A DNA stretch of 64,000 bases from Opitutia bacterium. GTDB taxonomy: Bacteria > Verrucomicrobiota > Verrucomicrobiia > Opitutales > UBA953. Made by a program: the position numbers and the translations under genes. The notes beneath the pieces were generated by a model. The model saw only the letters and a program-made list of their open reading frames with translations, ran no database searches and had not been told where the DNA came from. The stretch lies in NCBI GenBank assembly GCA_003569245.1, contig BGOM01000015.1, forward strand, positions 124,001 through 188,000. Reading direction: 5' to 3'. Positions 1 through 7,829 of this stretch are shown in pieces (positions within the stretch are counted from its first letter, which is position 1; every line of letters begins with the position of its first letter).

Positions 1-2
1 GC

Positions 3-335
3 CGGGAGTGGGAATCGACGCCTGCGGACCTGCCGCCGAGCTTCCTAGCCGAAACCGCGGAAGTTCAGGCCGAAGTCCTGTACCGGGTCAAATACCGGGG
101 CTACCTGGAGCGCGAACTCCGATCGGTGCGGAAACTCCATGACCTGGATGCCTTCAAGGTTCCGGCGGGGTTCGATTTCATGAAGGCTTATGGGCTGCGC
201 CTCGAAGCTCGGCAAAAGTTGCAGCAAATCCAGCCGCTGACCCTGGGACAAGCCAGCCGCATCAGCGGGGTGAACCCAGCCGATATCTCGCTCTTGATGA
301 TCCTATTCCGTGCCAAAAAGGACGCGTGCGGCTAG
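3..335 (+). CDS. mnmG: MnmG (GidA) tRNA uridine-5-carboxymethylaminomethyl modification enzyme, C-terminal part
   Basis: Only the last 110 codons are in the window; the reading frame enters at base 3 and stops at TAG 333-335. MnmG works with MnmE to place the carboxymethylaminomethyl group on the wobble uridine of several tRNAs. The visible part is the C-terminal helical domain. It has the family's Y-x-GYLxRE segment, the V-x-KLHDLDAFKVPAGFDF segment, and the closing GLRLEARQKL and TLGQASRISGVNPADIS motifs. The FAD-binding region lies upstream of the window. In many bacteria mnmG is followed by rsmG and parA-parB near the origin. Here it is followed by a parS-like palindrome and a two-component system. 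Confidence 0.95.
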   Translation, partial: REWESTPADLPPSFLAETAEVQAEVLYRVKYRGYLERELRSVRKLHDLDAFKVPAGFDFMKAYGLRLEARQKLQQIQPLTLGQASRISGVNPADISLLMILFRAKKDACG

Positions 336-348
336 GGCAGGGGGCTAG

Positions 349-364
349 TGTTCCACGTGGAACA
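349..364. promoter_or_regulatory. parS-type centromere site (ParB binding)
   Basis: The 16 bases TGTTCCACGTGGAACA form a perfect palindrome, 13 bases after the mnmG stop codon. It differs from the classical chromosomal parS consensus (TGTTTCACGTGAAACA) only at symmetric positions that are known to vary between phyla. parS sites cluster near oriC, often beside mnmG, which supports the reading. No second copy was seen in the window, and parA and parB are not present. Confidence 0.8.
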
Positions 365-414
365 GGCCCATCGTTAAGATTGCGGCGAGGGCGGGTGACA
401 GTCTCGTTTCGGAC

Positions 415-460
415 ATTTGTAAGTAATTGATTAATATAAACTTAAGTAATTAATCACGTC
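415..460. promoter_or_regulatory. AT-rich patch with 23-bp-spaced direct repeats before the response regulator
   Basis: This stretch is mostly A/T within a strongly GC-rich region. TAAGTAATT occurs at 420-428 and again at 443-451, a start-to-start spacing of 23 bases, about two helical turns. PhoB/OmpR-type regulators bind direct repeats, so this could be the promoter and autoregulatory operator of the gene starting at 536. It could equally be a DNA-unwinding patch next to parS. No TTATCCACA-like DnaA box is seen around it. The rest of 336-535 holds nothing else recognisable. Confidence 0.4.
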
Positions 461-535
461 CGCATCCCGATTGTCTCAATCGTAACCTAACGCTGGCGGC
501 AAGCCCGCCTAAGCCTTTGTGTAGGGTTCACCTTT

Positions 536-1231
536 ATGGACGCCGAACACCTCAAGCGCATCCTCGTCGTCGACGATGAAGCGGACGTGACCGAGTTGCT
601 CGATTACAAATTCCGCCAGGCCGGCTACGCCGTCCGCGCGCTCAACGACCCGCTGCGGGCGATCGGCCTGGCCCGCGACTTCCGGCCCGACCTGATCATC
701 CTCGACGTCATGATGCCCGAGCTGACCGGGGTGCAGCTGCTGCGCATGGTACGGGCCGACGCCCTGCTGCAGGACACGCCGGTGATCTTCCTGACCGCCA
801 AGGCCGAGACCGCCGACAAGGTCAAAGGACTGGAGAGCGGCGCCGATGACTACGTCGCGAAGCCGTTCGACGTGCGCGAGCTGATGCTCCGCTCCCAGGC
901 GTTGCTGCGCCGCGCGAAGTCCGCCGCGGCGAAGCCGTCGACGCGCCTGGCCGCCGGTGCGCTGCTGCTGGACATCGAGCGCCACGAGGTGACCGCGCAG
1001 GGCAAGCCGGTCGAGCTCACCGCGACGGAATTCAAGCTGCTGCGCCTGCTGCTCGAGCGGAAGGGCCGCGTGCAGTCGCGCGAGGAACTGCTGGCCGACG
1101 TCTGGAACTACTCGCCGGATCTCGAGACCCGCACCGTGGACACGCACGTGCGCCGCCTGCGCGAGAAACTGGGCGCCGCCGGCGAGGTCATCGAGACGGT
1201 GCGCGGCGTCGGCTACCGCGTCGCGGGCTGA
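536..1231 (+). CDS. PhoB-like response regulator (receiver + winged helix)
   Basis: 231 aa DNA-binding response regulator of the OmpR/PhoB family. The receiver domain (residues 8-122) has the acidic pair in VDDEAD, the phospho-acceptor Asp57 in LIILDVMMP, Thr87 and Lys109. The C-terminal winged helix (about 135-230) carries the typical LTATEFKLLRLLL and TVDTHVRRLREKL segments and ends in VIETVRGVGYRV. A histidine kinase gene follows 47 bases later, so the two form one operon and a cognate pair. A phosphate-starvation role (PhoB) is plausible from similarity and from the PstS-like gene nearby, but the ligand or signal cannot be read from the sequence. Confidence 0.9.
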   Translation: MDAEHLKRILVVDDEADVTELLDYKFRQAGYAVRALNDPLRAIGLARDFRPDLIILDVMMPELTGVQLLRMVRADALLQDTPVIFLTAKAETADKVKGLESGADDYVAKPFDVRELMLRSQALLRRAKSAAAKPSTRLAAGALLLDIERHEVTAQGKPVELTATEFKLLRLLLERKGRVQSREELLADVWNYSPDLETRTVDTHVRRLREKLGAAGEVIETVRGVGYRVAG

Positions 1232-1278
1232 CGGCTTTGCGCTCGCCCCCGTCCGGCGCGCCGCCACGCTGACGACCG

Positions 1279-2526
1279 ATGACCTGGCTGCCGTGGATCC
1301 TGCTCGTCGCGGCGCTCGCGCTCGCGGGGTGGTGCTCGGCGGAACTCGGCCGCTGCCTGACGTGGGCGCGCCGCGCCTTGCTGCGCGGGCAACCGGCGCG
1401 GCGGCCCGAAGGCCGGCTGGTGCGGTGGCTCGGGCTCGACGAACTGCTGCGCGCCGTGGAGGCGCGCGCGAGCGGGGAAGGGGAGATCCGCGCGGCGGCG
1501 GCGCGGCGCATCGAGGCGCTGCTCGCGCCGCTCACCGACGCGGTCCTCGTCGTGGACGCGCACGACCGGCTGCGGCTCGCCAACCCGGCGGCCGTCGCGC
1601 TCTTCGGACTGGGCGCGGACGACGCCGGCGGCGCGGTGGTGCCGCTCGTGCGGAGCGCCGACTTCATCGAGCTCATCGGCCAGGTGCGGCGCGCCGGCGA
1701 AGCGAAGGCGACGATCCTGCTCAACCGCGCGCCGCTGGCCGACGTGTGGGTCCAGGCGGCCGGCGCCCGCACGGACCCGGAGGCCTTCGGCGAGGATGCC
1801 GCCATCTTCGTGCTCGCGGACGTGACGGCGCTGAAGCGGCTGCAGGCGATGGAGCGGGAATTCGTGACGAACGTCTCGCACGACCTGCGCACGCCGGTGA
1901 CGATCCTGCGCGGCTACGCGGAGACGCTCGACGACGACCACGCGACGATGTCCGCGGAGGATCGCACGCGCTTCATCCGCAAGATCGTCAGCTCGGTGGG
2001 TCGGCTGCAAGGACTCGTCGAAGGTTTGCTCGCCCTGGCCAGCCTGGAGAGCGGGCAGGGAGCCCAACGCGAACCCGGGGCGCTGCACCGGGCGGCGCGC
2101 GAGGTCTGCGAGGAGTACCGGGCCCGGGCCCGGGCGGCCGGCGTCGAGCTGGCGCTGGACCTGCGGGCCGACGAAGCGGCCGCGACGGACCCGGTCCAAT
2201 CCCGCCGCCTGCTCCAGAACCTCATCGACAACGCCTTGGCCCACGCGGCCGGGGCGACCCGGATCCTCATCGCCACGGAAGGCGGGGAGAAAGGCGTCCT
2301 GCTCCGGGTGACTGACGACGGCGCCGGCGTGGCCCCGGTCGACCTACCGAGGCTTTTCGACCGCTTCTACCGCACGGATAAATCCCGGCGAGCCGGCGGT
2401 AGCGGCCTCGGGCTCAGCATCGTCCGGCAAGTGGCCGAACTCCACGGGGGGACGGCGACGGCCGAGCCCGCCCAGCCCAAGGGGCTGCGGGTGACCGTCA
2501 CTTTCCCGCCCGCCCCGGGCGCCTAG
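1279..2526 (+). CDS. PhoR-like sensor histidine kinase
   Basis: 415 aa kinase with one N-terminal membrane segment (residues 4-22), a PAS-like domain (about 75-190), a HisKA dimerisation helix with the phospho-accepting His201 in SHDLRTP, and an HATPase domain with N box (N314, N318), G1 box DDGAG (346-350) and G2 box GGSGLGLS (373-380). There is no large periplasmic loop, so it probably senses an internal or membrane-partner signal, as PhoR does through PstSCAB-PhoU. Those partners are not in the window. It is co-directional with the response regulator before it and is followed at once by a strong terminator. Confidence 0.9.
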   Translation: MTWLPWILLVAALALAGWCSAELGRCLTWARRALLRGQPARRPEGRLVRWLGLDELLRAVEARASGEGEIRAAAARRIEALLAPLTDAVLVVDAHDRLRLANPAAVALFGLGADDAGGAVVPLVRSADFIELIGQVRRAGEAKATILLNRAPLADVWVQAAGARTDPEAFGEDAAIFVLADVTALKRLQAMEREFVTNVSHDLRTPVTILRGYAETLDDDHATMSAEDRTRFIRKIVSSVGRLQGLVEGLLALASLESGQGAQREPGALHRAAREVCEEYRARARAAGVELALDLRADEAAATDPVQSRRLLQNLIDNALAHAAGATRILIATEGGEKGVLLRVTDDGAGVAPVDLPRLFDRFYRTDKSRRAGGSGLGLSIVRQVAELHGGTATAEPAQPKGLRVTVTFPPAPGA

Positions 2527-2532
2527 GCATGA

Positions 2533-2558
2533 AAAACCCGCCGGTTTCGGCGGGTTTT
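2533..2558. terminator. Bidirectional rho-independent terminator
   Basis: An 11-bp perfect stem, AAAACCCGCCG (2533-2543) and CGGCGGGTTTT (2548-2558), with a GTTT loop. It has a T run on the plus strand and, because of the A run at its left edge, also on the minus strand. It starts 7 bases after the histidine kinase stop codon and lies just past the 3' end of the minus-strand tRNA-Gly. It therefore probably ends transcription from both sides. Confidence 0.88.
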
Positions 2559-2573
2559 AGCTCCATTTTAAAG

Positions 2574-2648
2574 TGGAGCGCGCGACTGGACTTGAACCAG
2601 CAACAGCCACCTTGGCAAGGTGGTACTCTACCATTGAGCTACGCGCGC
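2574..2648 (-). tRNA. tRNA-Gly (anticodon GCC), CCA encoded
   Basis: Read on the minus strand, the gene begins GCGCGCG-TA-GCTC and folds as a full cloverleaf. It has a seven-pair acceptor stem, a D arm, an anticodon loop TTGCCAA with anticodon GCC, and a T arm with GGTTCAAGTCC. Discriminator base 73 is U, usual for bacterial tRNA-Gly, and CCA is encoded at 2576-2574. It decodes GGC and GGU. Confidence 0.95.
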
Positions 2649-2674
2649 GCTGGAAGGGGAGCAGACCAAAGCCC

Positions 2675-3529
2675 CTAGCGAGTGTCAAGCCTTTGGAGGA
2701 GCCGACCGCGTAAGGAGGGGGGGGTAGGGGTCAGGCCACGCTCCCGCAGGCGGGCGGCGGCCTCGTCGGACAGCAGCCAACGGGCCACGGGGGCGTAAAG
2801 GGCCAACTGGTCCTTCCTTATATAGAGGGTGGCGGGCAGACTCAGCGGGTAGTCGCCGCTGTAGATGTTCATCTCGGTCGGAGTATAGGCCGTCAGCGAC
2901 CGGCCGGGACGGCCATCGGAAACCTGCAGGAGTTTGGCGTCGGCGGCGGCGGGGTAGGGCAGCAGGACCAAGGCGCCGGAAACCGAGGCCAGGGTTTCCT
3001 TCACCTGCAACGCCGGGGTATCGAGCCGAACGTTGTCCCTGAACGGACCTTGGGCAAGGGCCAAGCCCCGGACCAGTTCGCGGACGAAGCTCCCATCAGG
3101 GGAATGGATCGCGGCGGTGAAGAGGTCGCTGCGACCACCGCCGGGGAGCTCGTTCCAGTTACCGAGGGGGGAAGGAGTTTCACGCGCGAGGATCCCGGCC
3201 AAGGAGGACAGGCTCACCTGCTCGACCTGGTTGGAACGGTGGACCGCGACGACGGCCGCGGCGCGGGCGAAAGGGAAGGGCACCAGCTCGGCACCGGCCG
3301 GACCCGTGGGCGCAGGCTCATCGGGCCGACCGAGCAACAACGCGCAACCGACCTGACCGGTGGCGAGTCCGCGACGGGCGGCCAAGGTCCCCGCCAGGTC
3401 GACGGTCTTGCCGGCCGGGGCGACTTGCCGGACTCCGGCCAGCAATGCCGGCGCGAGCACATCGGACCCGCCGATATCGGCCGCGGCCACCGCGGCGACG
3501 GAACACAACCACGCGCAGAACCGGATCAT
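2675..3529 (-). CDS. PstS-like periplasmic phosphate-type binding protein
   Basis: 284 aa. The start is the ATG at 3529, which overlaps the stop of the upstream regulator (ATGA) and opens a hydrophobic signal peptide (MIRFCAWLCSVAAVAAA); the earlier in-frame starts extend into the regulator. The mature part begins with the DIGGSD-type segment where PstS proteins bind phosphate. It also has NWNELPGG and the DGSFVRELV region, followed by the closing YPLSLPATLYI and PVARWLLS segments. It belongs to the PBP-like superfamily. It lacks adjacent pstCAB permease genes, so it could be a sensory or scavenging binding protein rather than a transporter part. Confidence 0.7.
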   Translation of the reverse strand: MIRFCAWLCSVAAVAAADIGGSDVLAPALLAGVRQVAPAGKTVDLAGTLAARRGLATGQVGCALLLGRPDEPAPTGPAGAELVPFPFARAAAVVAVHRSNQVEQVSLSSLAGILARETPSPLGNWNELPGGGRSDLFTAAIHSPDGSFVRELVRGLALAQGPFRDNVRLDTPALQVKETLASVSGALVLLPYPAAADAKLLQVSDGRPGRSLTAYTPTEMNIYSGDYPLSLPATLYIRKDQLALYAPVARWLLSDEAAARLRERGLTPTPPSLRGRLLQRLDTR

Positions 3530-4914
3530 GTCGACGGCGACTCGGCCTCGAGCTCGGGCCACTGGAGCAGTTTGCGATGCAACGTCCGCCGGGAGATCCC
3601 CATGAGCTCGGCCGCCCGGGTACGGTTGCCCGCGGCGGACAGCAGCGCCTGGCGGAGGAGCTGCTTCTCATTGGCGGCTTTGTCGAGCGAAGCCAGCGGT
3701 GCCAACGGGGCGCCGGATGCGCCGGCGACGCGGAGGGAGGGCGCGGGCGCGGCGAAACGCGGATCGAGGTCGGCCGGGAGGACGACCTTGCCGGCGCGCA
3801 GCACGGCGAGGTTCTCGCAGGCGTTGCGGAGCTCGCGGATGTTGCCGGGCCAATCATAACGCGCGAGCACGCCGAGCGCCTCCGGGGACAACCGGGCCTC
3901 GGCGACGCCGTTCTCCTGCGCGAAGCGACGGAGGTAATGGGCGAGCAGCAGCGGGATATCGTCGACGCGCTCGCGCAGCGCCGGCAGGCGCAGCGGCACG
4001 ACCGAGAGGCGGTAGTAAAGATCCTCGCGGAACTTCCCCTCCTTCACCATCTGGAGCAGGTCGCGGTTCGTCGCGCAGACGAGCCGGAGGTCGAGGGCGA
4101 TCGGACGATGCGAACCGAGCCGCTCGACGGCGCGCGTCTCGAGGAAACGGAGCAGCTTCACCTGTGTCGTGGCGTCGATCTCGCCGATCTCGTCAAGGAA
4201 GAGCGTGCCGCCGTCCGCGGACTCGAAGCGACCGACGCGGCGCTCGTTGGCCCCGGTGAACGCGCCCTTCTCGTGACCGAAGAGCTCGCTCTCGAGCAGG
4301 TTCGCCGGGATGGCCGCGCAGTGCACCGCCATGAAGGGCCCCTTCGCGCGCTGGCTCGCCTGGTGGATCATCTGGGCGAAGAGCTCCTTGCCGGTGCCCG
4401 TCTCGCCGAGGAGGAGCACGGTCGCGTTGGACGGCGCGACGGAGCGCACCTGCTCGATCGACCGCTGGAGCGCCGCGGAGGAGCCGACGACCTCGCCGAG
4501 CGCGAACTTGCGGTCGAGCCGCGTGCGGAGCACGGCGACCTCCTTCTCGGTCGAGCGGGCCTTGAGACCGCGCTCCAGCAGCAGCTCGACCTGCCGGAGA
4601 TCGACGGGCTTCTGCAGGAACCAATAGGCGCCGCGGCTCATCGCCTGGACGGCGGTGTCGACGTCGCCGTAAGCGGTCATCATGATGCAGACGGGCTGCT
4701 GCGGCAGCTTCAGCGCGCGCTCGATGACCGACATGCCATCCTCGCCGGCCATGCGCAGGTCGGTGAGCACCGCGTCGGGCGGGACGTCCTGCATGAGGCG
4801 GGCGGCCTCGGCGGCGTCCTTGGCGACGAAGCATTCGTACTTGTCGTCGAACGCGGCGCGCAGGCCTTCGCGGGAATGCTTCTCGTCGTCGACGATCAGG
4901 ACGGTGGGTTTCAT
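3526..4914 (-). CDS. NtrC-family sigma-54-dependent response regulator
   Basis: 462 aa, starting at ATG 4914, which overlaps the hemA stop (ATGA). The receiver domain (1-115) has DD at 9-10, phospho-acceptor Asp52 in LTDLRM and Lys102. The AAA+ domain has Walker A GETGTGKE (170-177), the sigma-54 contact loop GAFTGA (217-222) and Walker B GGTLFLDEIGE (235-245). A Fis-type helix-turn-helix closes the protein (AAGNRTRAAELMGISRRTLHRKLLQW). It should activate RpoN promoters when phosphorylated. No partner kinase is adjacent. Translational coupling to hemA and the PstS-like gene suggests co-expression rather than a shared biochemical path. Confidence 0.95.
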   Translation of the reverse strand: MKPTVLIVDDEKHSREGLRAAFDDKYECFVAKDAAEAARLMQDVPPDAVLTDLRMAGEDGMSVIERALKLPQQPVCIMMTAYGDVDTAVQAMSRGAYWFLQKPVDLRQVELLLERGLKARSTEKEVAVLRTRLDRKFALGEVVGSSAALQRSIEQVRSVAPSNATVLLLGETGTGKELFAQMIHQASQRAKGPFMAVHCAAIPANLLESELFGHEKGAFTGANERRVGRFESADGGTLFLDEIGEIDATTQVKLLRFLETRAVERLGSHRPIALDLRLVCATNRDLLQMVKEGKFREDLYYRLSVVPLRLPALRERVDDIPLLLAHYLRRFAQENGVAEARLSPEALGVLARYDWPGNIRELRNACENLAVLRAGKVVLPADLDPRFAAPAPSLRVAGASGAPLAPLASLDKAANEKQLLRQALLSAAGNRTRAAELMGISRRTLHRKLLQWPELEAESPST

Positions 4915-5957
4915 GGGGAGCCGGCCTCGGGTTGGGGGCGGCGGGTCGCGCCCCAGGCGCGGGCGGCCTTCTCCGCCAGCGCGGCGCGCGCGGTGGCGAC
5001 CTCGGCGAGGCGCGCGCGCAGGTTCGCGTTGGCCACGCCGGCGAGGTCGTCGAGGTCGGAAAGGTAGACGCCGTCGACCGCGCGGGCGGCGGGGTCGAAG
5101 TTGCGGGGGACGCCGAGGTCGATGAGCAGCAGGGGGCGGCCGTGCCGGCGGCCGGCGTGCGCGCGCAACGTCGCGGCGTCGAGCAGGGCGCGCTCGACCG
5201 CGGCGCCGCCGACGATGACATCGTGCGCATGGGCCTGCGCGAGGGCGTCGGCCAGCGGCAGGCAGGCGCCGCCGAACTCCGCGGCGAGGAGGCGCGCGTT
5301 CTCGAAGGTGCGCGAGGCGACGGCGACCTGGCCGGCGCCGCGCGAGACGAGCGCCTGCACGACCCGACGGCCGACGTCGCCGGTGCCGAGCACGAGCACG
5401 CGGGCGTCGGCGAGCGCGCCGAACGCGCGTTCGGCGAGATCCACGGCGACGTTGCCGATGCTGACGTGGCCGTGCGAGATCCCGGTGTGGGTGCGGGCCC
5501 AGGCCGCGGCCTGGAAGGCGCGCTGGAAGACGCGGTTGAGGACGGGGCCGGTCATCCCGCGGGCGAGCGCGTCGGCGTAGGCGTCCTTCGCCTGCCCGGC
5601 GATCTCCACCTCGCCGACCATCTGCGAGTCGAGCCCGGCGACGACCGCGAAGAGGTGCTCGACGGCGGCGAGGCCGGGGATCGGACGGAGATGCTGGTCG
5701 AGCGCGTCCGGCTCGGCGCCGGTGGCCCGGAGCAACGCGGCGCGGACGGTCAAGGCGGCGGCCTCGTCGCCGACGGCGTAGGCCTCGAGCCGGTTGCAGG
5801 TGGCGAGGAGCACCGCCTCGGCGAGACCACCTTCGCGGGCCGCCGCGTAGAAGGCCTCGACCCCGGCGGGCGGCACGGCGAAGGCCGCGCGGTCGTCGAG
5901 TCCGGCGGTGCGGTGCGTCGCGCTGAGCGCGACCAAGGTGGCGCGATCGTTGGTCAT
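4911..5957 (-). CDS. hemA: Glutamyl-tRNA reductase, short form
   Basis: 348 aa enzyme that reduces glutamyl-tRNA(Glu) to glutamate-1-semialdehyde, the first step of C5 heme biosynthesis. The catalytic domain has SATHRTAGLDDR and the nucleophile Cys54 in LLATCNRLEAY. The NADPH domain has VLVLGTGDVGRRVV, and LIDLGVPRNFDP precedes the spinal helix. It is about 70 residues shorter than the E. coli enzyme: the sequence stops soon after the start of the C-terminal dimerisation domain. The ATG at 5957 overlaps the stop of the preceding gene, and its own stop overlaps the next ATG. Confidence 0.95.
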   Translation of the reverse strand: MTNDRATLVALSATHRTAGLDDRAAFAVPPAGVEAFYAAAREGGLAEAVLLATCNRLEAYAVGDEAAALTVRAALLRATGAEPDALDQHLRPIPGLAAVEHLFAVVAGLDSQMVGEVEIAGQAKDAYADALARGMTGPVLNRVFQRAFQAAAWARTHTGISHGHVSIGNVAVDLAERAFGALADARVLVLGTGDVGRRVVQALVSRGAGQVAVASRTFENARLLAAEFGGACLPLADALAQAHAHDVIVGGAAVERALLDAATLRAHAGRRHGRPLLLIDLGVPRNFDPAARAVDGVYLSDLDDLAGVANANLRARLAEVATARAALAEKAARAWGATRRPQPEAGSP

Positions 5958-6781
5958 GCGCGCGCGGCGGGGAGGGCGAGCCACAGCGCCAGGAGGGCGG
6001 GCAACAGCAACCAGAGGCTGGCGCGGGCGAACGCCGGTCCGAGCAGACGCTCGCGCCGACGTTGGACCGCGACGAACAACGCGCCCAGCCAGGCGACCGA
6101 CGAGGCCGCGAGCTTGGGCAAGGTGACCAAGGAGAGGTCGGCGGACCAATCGACCGCGCCGATGACGAGGGAGAGGCCGAGCATCCAGACGGCCGCCCCG
6201 AGCAGCTGGCCGCCCACGCGTTCCAACGGCACGAGCGCCGGCAGGAACGCATAGATGCCGCCGAAACGTCGGCCGGCGAGGGCGCGGTGCTGGAGGAGGT
6301 AGGCGACGGAGTTGAGGGCCTGGGCGCCGAGCACGCAGTAGGCGAGCACGGCGGTCGCGACGTGCAGGATGATCATCGGCTTGGCGGCGGCGTCCGGCGT
6401 GGTCAGCGGCAGACCCAGGAACGCGGCGGTCACCAGGCAGGCGGTCGTGAGCGCGGCGATCGCCCAGGTCGGCAGGCGGTGATCGAAGGTGAGGTCCAGG
6501 AACACGGTGAGCGCCGTCAATCCCCAGCCGAGGGTCAAGATGAGCTCCGGCGTACTGCCGATGGGCAAGGTGTGGGCATGTAACCCCTGGTAGGCGAGCA
6601 TCGCGGTCAGGAGGACCCAGCCGGCCCGCAGCGACCAGAGGCCGGCGACCTTCAGCTTACCGGATCCATCCTTGATGGCGTAGGCATCGAGGACGGTCGC
6701 GGCGAGGAACACGCCGGCGCACCCCAGCAGACAATTCGTCGTCAGCGGGGCCACGGCCATGCCGGCAGCCAGAGGTAGCAT
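5954..6781 (-). CDS. Cytochrome c assembly / HemX-like membrane protein (CcsA family)
   Basis: About 275 aa with roughly eight hydrophobic segments. It resembles the CcsA/HemX family (heme handling for cytochrome c maturation), including the segment IILHVATAVLAYCVLGAQAL with a conserved His in the membrane and a second region near VIGAVDWSADLSL. Its position directly before hemA, with an ATGA overlap, is the classical hemX-hemA arrangement. The start is uncertain: ATG 6781 has a G-rich stretch immediately before it, ATG 6760 is the next choice, and a TTG at 6823 would run into the divergent gene region. Confidence 0.8.
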   Translation of the reverse strand: MLPLAAGMAVAPLTTNCLLGCAGVFLAATVLDAYAIKDGSGKLKVAGLWSLRAGWVLLTAMLAYQGLHAHTLPIGSTPELILTLGWGLTALTVFLDLTFDHRLPTWAIAALTTACLVTAAFLGLPLTTPDAAAKPMIILHVATAVLAYCVLGAQALNSVAYLLQHRALAGRRFGGIYAFLPALVPLERVGGQLLGAAVWMLGLSLVIGAVDWSADLSLVTLPKLAASSVAWLGALFVAVQRRRERLLGPAFARASLWLLLPALLALWLALPAARA

Positions 6782-6889
6782 CCCCCTACTGAAGCGAGGT
6801 GTGACAAATTGGCAAACCCACAAAACACCCTAAAAGGTGATGAAAACTTGCAGGTTTACCTCAAAAGGGTAGGGTTAAGCCACTCCCCC

Positions 6890-7345
6890 ATGGCCTACGA
6901 CCCTTACGACCTCACCCAGCACCCTCCTCGCAGCCCGCGCGTGCGCCTCGGGGGTCTGGTCATTCTGCCCCGGATGCTGGATAAGTGCCGGGCCACATTG
7001 GTGGGCAAAAATGGGGAATACACCTATAACTGCTCCCTGGATAAGAACGTCTTGGACTTCCTTGGCGTCGATGCGGAGTCTCTTAAGGCTCAGGTAGCCA
7101 AAGGCTTAGGAGACGGAGAAATCCTCGCTTGGATGCTGGCCAACGCCAAGACCCCCCGGCTCGCCCACGAGATCGCGGCCTTCAGCGCCTACCACGAACA
7201 ACGCGCCCCGTCGGCGGTCGGCGGCCGGGCACGCCTCAGCGAGTACCAGTCCTCCACCCCTGCCGGAGCCAAGCGCGAGGACATCGCCGGGTGGTTTGAT
7301 GTCCTGGACCTGGACGATCACCAGAGCTTCGGCGGCAAAGTCTGA
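6890..7345 (+). CDS. DUF5069 family protein
   Basis: 151 aa if started at ATG 6890; the open frame extends upstream to a TTG at 6809, but the conserved part begins at AYDPYDLTQHPPRSPR. The family signature is clear: a YDLTQ-PP-RSPR-RLGG start, VILPRMLDKCRATL, then a GKNGEYTYNC motif and a KGDGEILAWML-like helix. DUF5069 proteins are small, cytoplasmic and common in Verrucomicrobiota and Planctomycetota. Their function is not known. The gene lies divergent to the cytochrome assembly gene and 13 bases before a thioredoxin-like gene. Confidence 0.8.
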   Translation: MAYDPYDLTQHPPRSPRVRLGGLVILPRMLDKCRATLVGKNGEYTYNCSLDKNVLDFLGVDAESLKAQVAKGLGDGEILAWMLANAKTPRLAHEIAAFSAYHEQRAPSAVGGRARLSEYQSSTPAGAKREDIAGWFDVLDLDDHQSFGGKV

Positions 7346-7358
7346 CTTTCCTACCCCC

Positions 7359-7829
7359 ATGAAATCGTTCCTCGCCTCCCTCAGCCTCCTGCTCTGCGCC
7401 ACGCTGGCCACCGCTGCCGACTTCGACTGGAAGACCCGCTTCCCGCAGGGCCTCGTCGACGAAGCCGGCAAGACCGTCGACCTCGCCTCGCTCAAAGGTA
7501 AGACCGTGGCGGTCTACTGCTCCGCCCACTGGTGCCCGCCGTGCCGCGCGTTCACGCCCCAGCTCGTGAAGTTCGCCAACGAGCACAAGGCCAAGCTCGC
7601 CGTGGTGTTCATCAGCTTCGACCAGAGCCAGGAAAAGATGTTCGGCTACATGAAGGAAGCCAAGATGCCCTGGAGCGCCGTCCCGTTCAAGTCGGCGGGC
7701 GGACAAGCCATCGCCAAGGAACAAGGCGTGACGGGCATCCCGACCCTGCTGGTCTACGGCCAGGACGGCCAGTTGCTGACCAAGAACGGCCGCGACCTCG
7801 CCGGCCTCGAGAAGCTGCTCGGCAAGTAA
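7359..7829 (+). CDS. Secreted thioredoxin-like (nucleoredoxin/TlpA type) protein
   Basis: 156 aa. The ATG at 7359 opens a clean Sec signal peptide (MKSFLASLSLLLCATLATAA). The mature protein is a thioredoxin fold with the redox motif WCPPC in CSAHWCPPCRAF, and a cis-Pro loop at GVTGIPTLLVY. The segment FISFDQSQEKMFGYMKE is typical of the nucleoredoxin/tryparedoxin-like branch. It probably reduces or isomerises disulfides in the periplasm. It ends at TAA 7827-7829 directly before the GTG of the phosphatase gene. Confidence 0.9.
   Translation: MKSFLASLSLLLCATLATAADFDWKTRFPQGLVDEAGKTVDLASLKGKTVAVYCSAHWCPPCRAFTPQLVKFANEHKAKLAVVFISFDQSQEKMFGYMKEAKMPWSAVPFKSAGGQAIAKEQGVTGIPTLLVYGQDGQLLTKNGRDLAGLEKLLGK

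Noticed and set aside
336..535. Possible oriC
   Set aside because: parS and an AT-rich patch are there, but no cluster of TTATCCACA-like DnaA boxes was found, so I do not call an origin.
4932..6254. 440-codon plus-strand open frame
   Set aside because: Antisense to hemA and the cytochrome assembly gene; no recognisable domain and Arg/Gly/Ala-rich.
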